NCBI RefSeq assembly: GCF_001540865.1 | Contig: NC_033632.1 | Span: forward strand, 5,897,629 to 5,961,628 | DNA length: 64,000 nt | Reading direction: 5' to 3' | DNA from: Ananas comosus | Taxonomy: Eukaryota > Streptophyta > Magnoliopsida > Poales > Bromeliaceae | In this document: positions 60,113-64,000 of the stretch, piece by piece | Numbering within the stretch: the first letter of the stretch is position 1 | Layout of the letters: every line of letters begins with the position of its first letter | Translations under genes and position numbers: made by a program | Notes under the pieces: generated by a model | Told to the model about the DNA's origin: nothing | The model's input: the letters and a program-made list of their open reading frames with translations, nothing else | The model's database searches: none

Positions 60113-61290
60113 ATGGCACCGCGTAGACGATCTCCAACGAGGTTGATGCGAGATGGGCCAGGTAGGGTTCGTGAGCAATCCAGGGCGAGTGGAGACTCGT
60201 AGCTCCGTGAACGGTTGGCTGTGCTCATCGACCTAGTGCAGCGACAGGAGGAGTAGATTAGGGAGCTCCATGAGTTGCTGGTGTGATAAACGGCTACGGC
60301 TTGAACGGGTCGGGAGCCATTTGTGCCTCCAGTCAGTTCACCTAATGCAACTGAAAGGGTGGCTGCGGCGACTGTGCCTGTAGCAGTGCATCGTGTACCA
60401 TCAAGAGTCGTGATGGATACTCTTCCAGTGGGTTCGAATACCGTGGGCCTTGGTTATGTGGAGATGGAGGCAGATAAGGAGCGAGCTCTGGCGGCCCTTA
60501 TGACCTTCAAGAGATTCAATCCGCCTACCTTCGATAGAGAGATTATGGATACGTGGATCGGGGAAACATGGATCGACTTGATGGAGACGCTCTTCGAGAA
60601 TTTGTATACCTTGGAAAAGGATAAGGTATACCTAGCCGCACATTGTATGAAAAAGTCGGCGAAAGTGTGGTGGAAAGCAGTCAAGCTAGACCGATCCCCC
60701 AGTCTTTCTCTGGTCACTTAGGAAGAGTTTTGAGGATTGATGTTCTCTACTTCCTTCCCTGACAGTAAAAAGAGGAAGCTTCAAAAAAGATTTAGGAACT
60801 TACAGCAAAAGGACCCCACGGTGAGAGAGTATCAGAGGGAATTCTCTCACATTGTAAATTTTATTCCGTATGTGGTGCGGGATGACAAGGATAAGGTCGA
60901 TTGCTTCAAGCAGGGATTTCGGCTAGAAATCTTTATAGTAATTCACTCACTCAAGTTGCAAACTTTTGCCGAGGTCTTGGACCGGGCCTTGTGGGTGGAG
61001 CAGGGCAATACGTTCGCTCGAGAGGAGCGCGAATCTTGTGACCAAGAGAAGGGGATCAGGCGACCGATAAGCGGTTCACGCGATCAAATAAGCTCTAGGC
61101 GACCCTCGAGACATTTGTAATCATTATATATCTCAAGCCTCGAAGTCATCCGCCACTCGGCCCTCACAGGGATGTGTTATTTGCGTTGGTCCCCATTGGG
61201 CACGATGCTGTGTGCAACGAGAAGAAAGATGCAATCAATGTGGGCAACTGGGTCGCATGAATCATGACTGTCCTCTGGGTGATAGCCGGA
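60113..61290 (+). pseudogene. Gypsy (Ty3-type) gag, degenerate
   Basis: The frame opens with ATG at 60113 (MAPRRRSPTRLM) and stays in one frame to about 61120, broken by stops at 60200, 60254, 60284, 60287, 60302, 60719 and 60731. The capsid region carries the plant gypsy gag signature (NPPTFDREIMDTW, LAAHCMKKSAKVWWK, VREYQREFSHIVNF, AEVLDRALW). A zinc-knuckle region follows near 61173-61257 in another frame, so a frameshift also exists. In the second knuckle (CNQCGQLGRMNHDC) the expected His is Arg. It would have formed the virus-like particle of the retrotransposon. No protease or reverse transcriptase was recognised downstream. Confidence 0.85.
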
Positions 61291-62380
61291 CCTTGACACT
61301 AGCGACGACTTTCTCTTCTCTGAGATAGCCTGTAGGCATGCCACCTGCGGCAAGGATAGGGAGCACGCATTGATGTTAAGGCAATTGAGGGGTTTGCGGC
61401 GGGCGCCAAGTGGCTGTGAGTACGCGACCCAGGTTTAAGAGCCTACTGCTACCGACAACGTTGTGGCAGGTATGATTTAATTAAAGAAATCACATGTAGA
61501 GCACGATATGACATTGGAGCATTGCAGGTATTTATCATGTGGTCATTCACTGCTATTCATATATAAATATAGTAGGGACCAAGATATGGGTAGGTATATA
61601 TACCCAGGCATGCTAGTGTTATGGGAGTGTATCACCTGCTGGAGCAAGTAGGGAATTGGATGATACTAGCAAATTGCTGGTAATGAGTCGAGGATAGAGC
61701 TTGAGGTAGGGATGGAAATGGTGGAGTAACTCTCGGGGCAGTGTGAGTAACCAATTGCGAGAGCCGAGCCATGACACCCGAAGACCCCCTAGTAGTCCAA
61801 GTGCTCCGGATGTCAATCCGACAAATCAACAGTGAAGGTGGAATCACTGTTGTGAAAATACTAAGTCAGTCTTCAAGCTCTGGTGAGCCGATCTAGTAGT
61901 ATCTCAACCGAGGTAGGAGAATCGTATTCACGTACTTGTGAGCATAGGCAAGATTGCCTAGTGCTTGACTGATCATGGAAAGCGTAGTAGCGTAGAATGC
62001 TCGAGTATTGTACTGGTGGAGTACGGGTTTGGTTCAATCGAGAAGGTCTGTTGGCAGTAGCACTTGAGCATTACTAAGTGTGAAGCGGGCCATAGACCGC
62101 TAGTAAGGCTAGTGGCTCGCACTAGGTGCTTAGGAGCCGATAGAGATATGTGTTGCTCAGTAGAGCATGCCGCGTGTGACAACGGTGGCAGGTATTGCTT
62201 GGGGATGATCCATGTCCAGACTATATATGGACTACCTTTCGGGTTTGAACCTTCACTTAGTGCTTGTCTATGTACATCCGAGGGCACAATGGTGGACTAC
62301 GCCTTGAACCAAGGCCGGCGAATCGGATTTCCACAAACCGTACACATGGTACAGTCATTTAGGTTCTAAGCGGGTGAGCG
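61291..62380. other. Unassigned DNA between the gypsy gag and the copia 3' region
   Basis: It may be decayed gypsy interior followed by other repeat sequence. No protease, reverse transcriptase or integrase motif could be read in any frame. The sequence is less AT-rich than average, in keeping with retroelement origin. Confidence 0.35.
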
Positions 62381-62673
62381 CTATTACAGTCATGCGCTAA
62401 TATCGCTTCATTAGGGAACCGCTCTCTTCCCACGTCGTGGCCTCACAACTCCACACATATAGTAGGTCCGCAGAAAGGTGTCTGTAAGGTCATACCCTAC
62501 CTCATGGGGTCTCGGAACCATTCAGGGCCAAAGCCCTTCCTATCTACTTGCAGATATGAGCATTGTTGCCATAGGGATGAGGATACGAAAGGCAGTGCTC
62601 CTCACAGCTACCTATTTGACTTGTTTCTACCTATTAAACCTGCAACAGGTTGGGTTGCCGTCGCCGGTAACTA
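62381..62673 (-). mobile_element. Probable 3' untranslated or LTR side of the copia element
   Basis: This DNA lies directly after the copia stop codon (minus-strand sense). No inverted or direct partner is in the window, so the LTR border cannot be placed. Confidence 0.35.
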
Positions 62674-63573
62674 CTATTGTGGGCTAAGCCCTATCCCCCT
62701 CAACGATTCTAGGATCACAGTCCTAGATAATCCCTTTGTAAACTGATCAGCCAAATTTTTTGCAAATCTCACAAATTCCAAGGCAATTACACTTTCCTTC
62801 ATATTCTGTCGAATGAACTTATGTCTCACTTTCATAAATCTATTCATGTTAGTCTCCACGTTCTCTTGGGCACATTTATCGATTGCAGATCTACAATCAC
62901 AATGAATACACACAGGTACTAAAGGTCGCTCCATCAGTCGCAGATCATAAAGAAACTCTCTAATCCTCTTAGCCTTTGCTATAGTGGTATCTAATGCTAT
63001 AAGTTCAGATTCCATAGTACTTCTAGCAATCAAAGATTGTTTGGTTGACTTCCAAGAAACAGCAGTTCCTCCTAGGAGAAAAACAAATCCAGTAGTAGAC
63101 TTTACATCAGCTGTATCACTAACCCAATTAGCATCACTATATCCTTCTAATACTGTAGGAAAGCCACCGTAATGTAATTTATAAGACACAGTTCCTTTCA
63201 GGTATCTCAAAACTCTTTCTAAAGCATTCCAATGCTCTCTATTTGGATTATGGATATATCTTCTCAATCTATTCACAACATAAGCCAAATCAGGTCTAGT
63301 ATAGTCTACTAGATATCCCAAAGATCCTATAATCTGTGCATATCTATTCTGACCGATTGGATCACCTCTATTCTTTTTAAGGTGTACACTAGAATCATAA
63401 GGTGTCACCACAGGTCTAACATCAAAATATCCAAACTTCTTCAATAACTGTTCACTATAGTGTGATTGGCTCATAACAATTTCTTTTGATTCTCTAATGA
63501 TCTTCATATTGAGAATTACATCTGCTTGCCCAAGATCTTTCATATCAAAATTCTCATTAAGTAATTTTTTCAG
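62674..63573 (-). pseudogene. Copia (Ty1-type) polyprotein, C-terminal part only
   Basis: The open frame runs from about 63573 ([17 protein letters not shown]) to the stop at 62674. It contains the end of the reverse transcriptase ([33 protein letters not shown]) and an RNase H with acidic positions in [21 protein letters not shown] and CDCRSAI. The usual end [13 protein letters not shown] follows. This part has no stops or frameshifts. Everything upstream (gag, protease, integrase, catalytic RT) is missing, cut off where the MITE at 63574 begins; beyond it no copia sequence resumes. Related to active-type plant copia polyproteins but a truncated relic. Confidence 0.9.
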
Positions 63574-63844
63574 GGTAAATTACATTGTTGCCCCCTAAAC
63601 TTTTGGCGAAGTTTCACTTTACCGCTCGAACTCCTAAAATGGACATCTAACCCCCTAAACTCTAATATTTTGTTCATATTACCCCTTCCGTCAGTTTTTC
63701 GTCAAGCTCCGTTAACCGAAAACTGACGAAAGGAGTAAAACAAATAAAATATTAGAGTTTAGGGTGTTAGATGTCTATTTTAGGAGTTTGGGGGGTTAAG
63801 TGAAACTCGCCAAAAGTTCAGGAGGTAGTAGTGCTATTTACTCC
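63574..63844. mobile_element. Fold-back MITE adjoining the copia fragment
   Basis: The left arm (aaacttttggcgaagtttca, aactcctaaaatggacatct, aaactctaatattttgttc) is matched inverted by the right arm from about 63720 to 63835. Arms are about 115 bases with few mismatches, around a short core near gtcaagctccgttaaccg. The outermost bases are ggtaaatta and, inverted, ggagtaaata. No clear target duplication. Confidence 0.8.
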
Positions 63845-64000
63845 GTAGGGGACTCTTGACTATAAATTATTTTATTATAATATGTTACTTATGGATTGAC
63901 TACTAATTCTCAAGTTAGTGCATGATTTTGAATTTATATATATTTTTTATCCTAAAATAAATCATACCATAATTTATCCTACATTTTATTGTAATAAAAT

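Overview
This is nuclear DNA from a flowering plant. It is AT-rich, its genes have long introns, and transposons are nested several layers deep. GC-rich first exons, especially in the CASP-like gene, suggest a monocot; the species is not identified. Only two host genes are convincing, both on the minus strand. One is a CASP-like membrane protein (17381 to 8692, three exons). The other is a SIS3-type RING-H2 E3 ubiquitin ligase (50167 to 35747, eleven exons, 386 codons before the stop). I assembled both by finding splice junctions whose phases agree. The SIS3-type gene reads cleanly throughout. The CASP-like gene lacks one base in exon 1, which is either an assembly error or a disabling mutation.

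Layout. 1-2040: a non-autonomous terminal-inverted-repeat element with GC-rich inserts. 2378-5420: a decayed Mutator-like transposase gene, followed on the opposite strand by a decayed GRF zinc-finger gene. 7190: a SINE with a perfect target duplication. 8692-17381: the CASP-like gene. Its 7.8 kb second intron holds a compound TRIM retrotransposon, which itself holds a miniature copia element. 17958-18429: a Mutator-type MITE upstream of that gene. 19329-26150: a mosaic of inverted and direct copies rich in the short motif AGTGCAA / TTGCACT, with a mudrA N-terminal relic. 26451-32677: a second inverted-repeat element containing three further levels of solo-LTR insertion. 33041-34716: a SINE and a hAT-type MITE.

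35747-50167: the E3 ligase gene. Intron 4 (6.3 kb) carries an unrelated 159-codon open frame on the same strand, and intron 2 (3.6 kb) carries a cluster of MITEs around TA microsatellites. 50459-54629: intergenic DNA with a third SINE and a degenerate exon of an At4g15545-like coiled-coil gene. 54630-61290: a long gypsy LTR, itself hit by another solo LTR, followed by a gag gene with stop codons. 62381-63573: the 3' end of a copia polyprotein, abutted by a MITE.

The two host genes have no evident functional link. Much of the window is a record of insertions whose order can be read from target-site duplications. The least-explained feature is the AGTGCAA motif arrays shared by three separate inverted-repeat elements.
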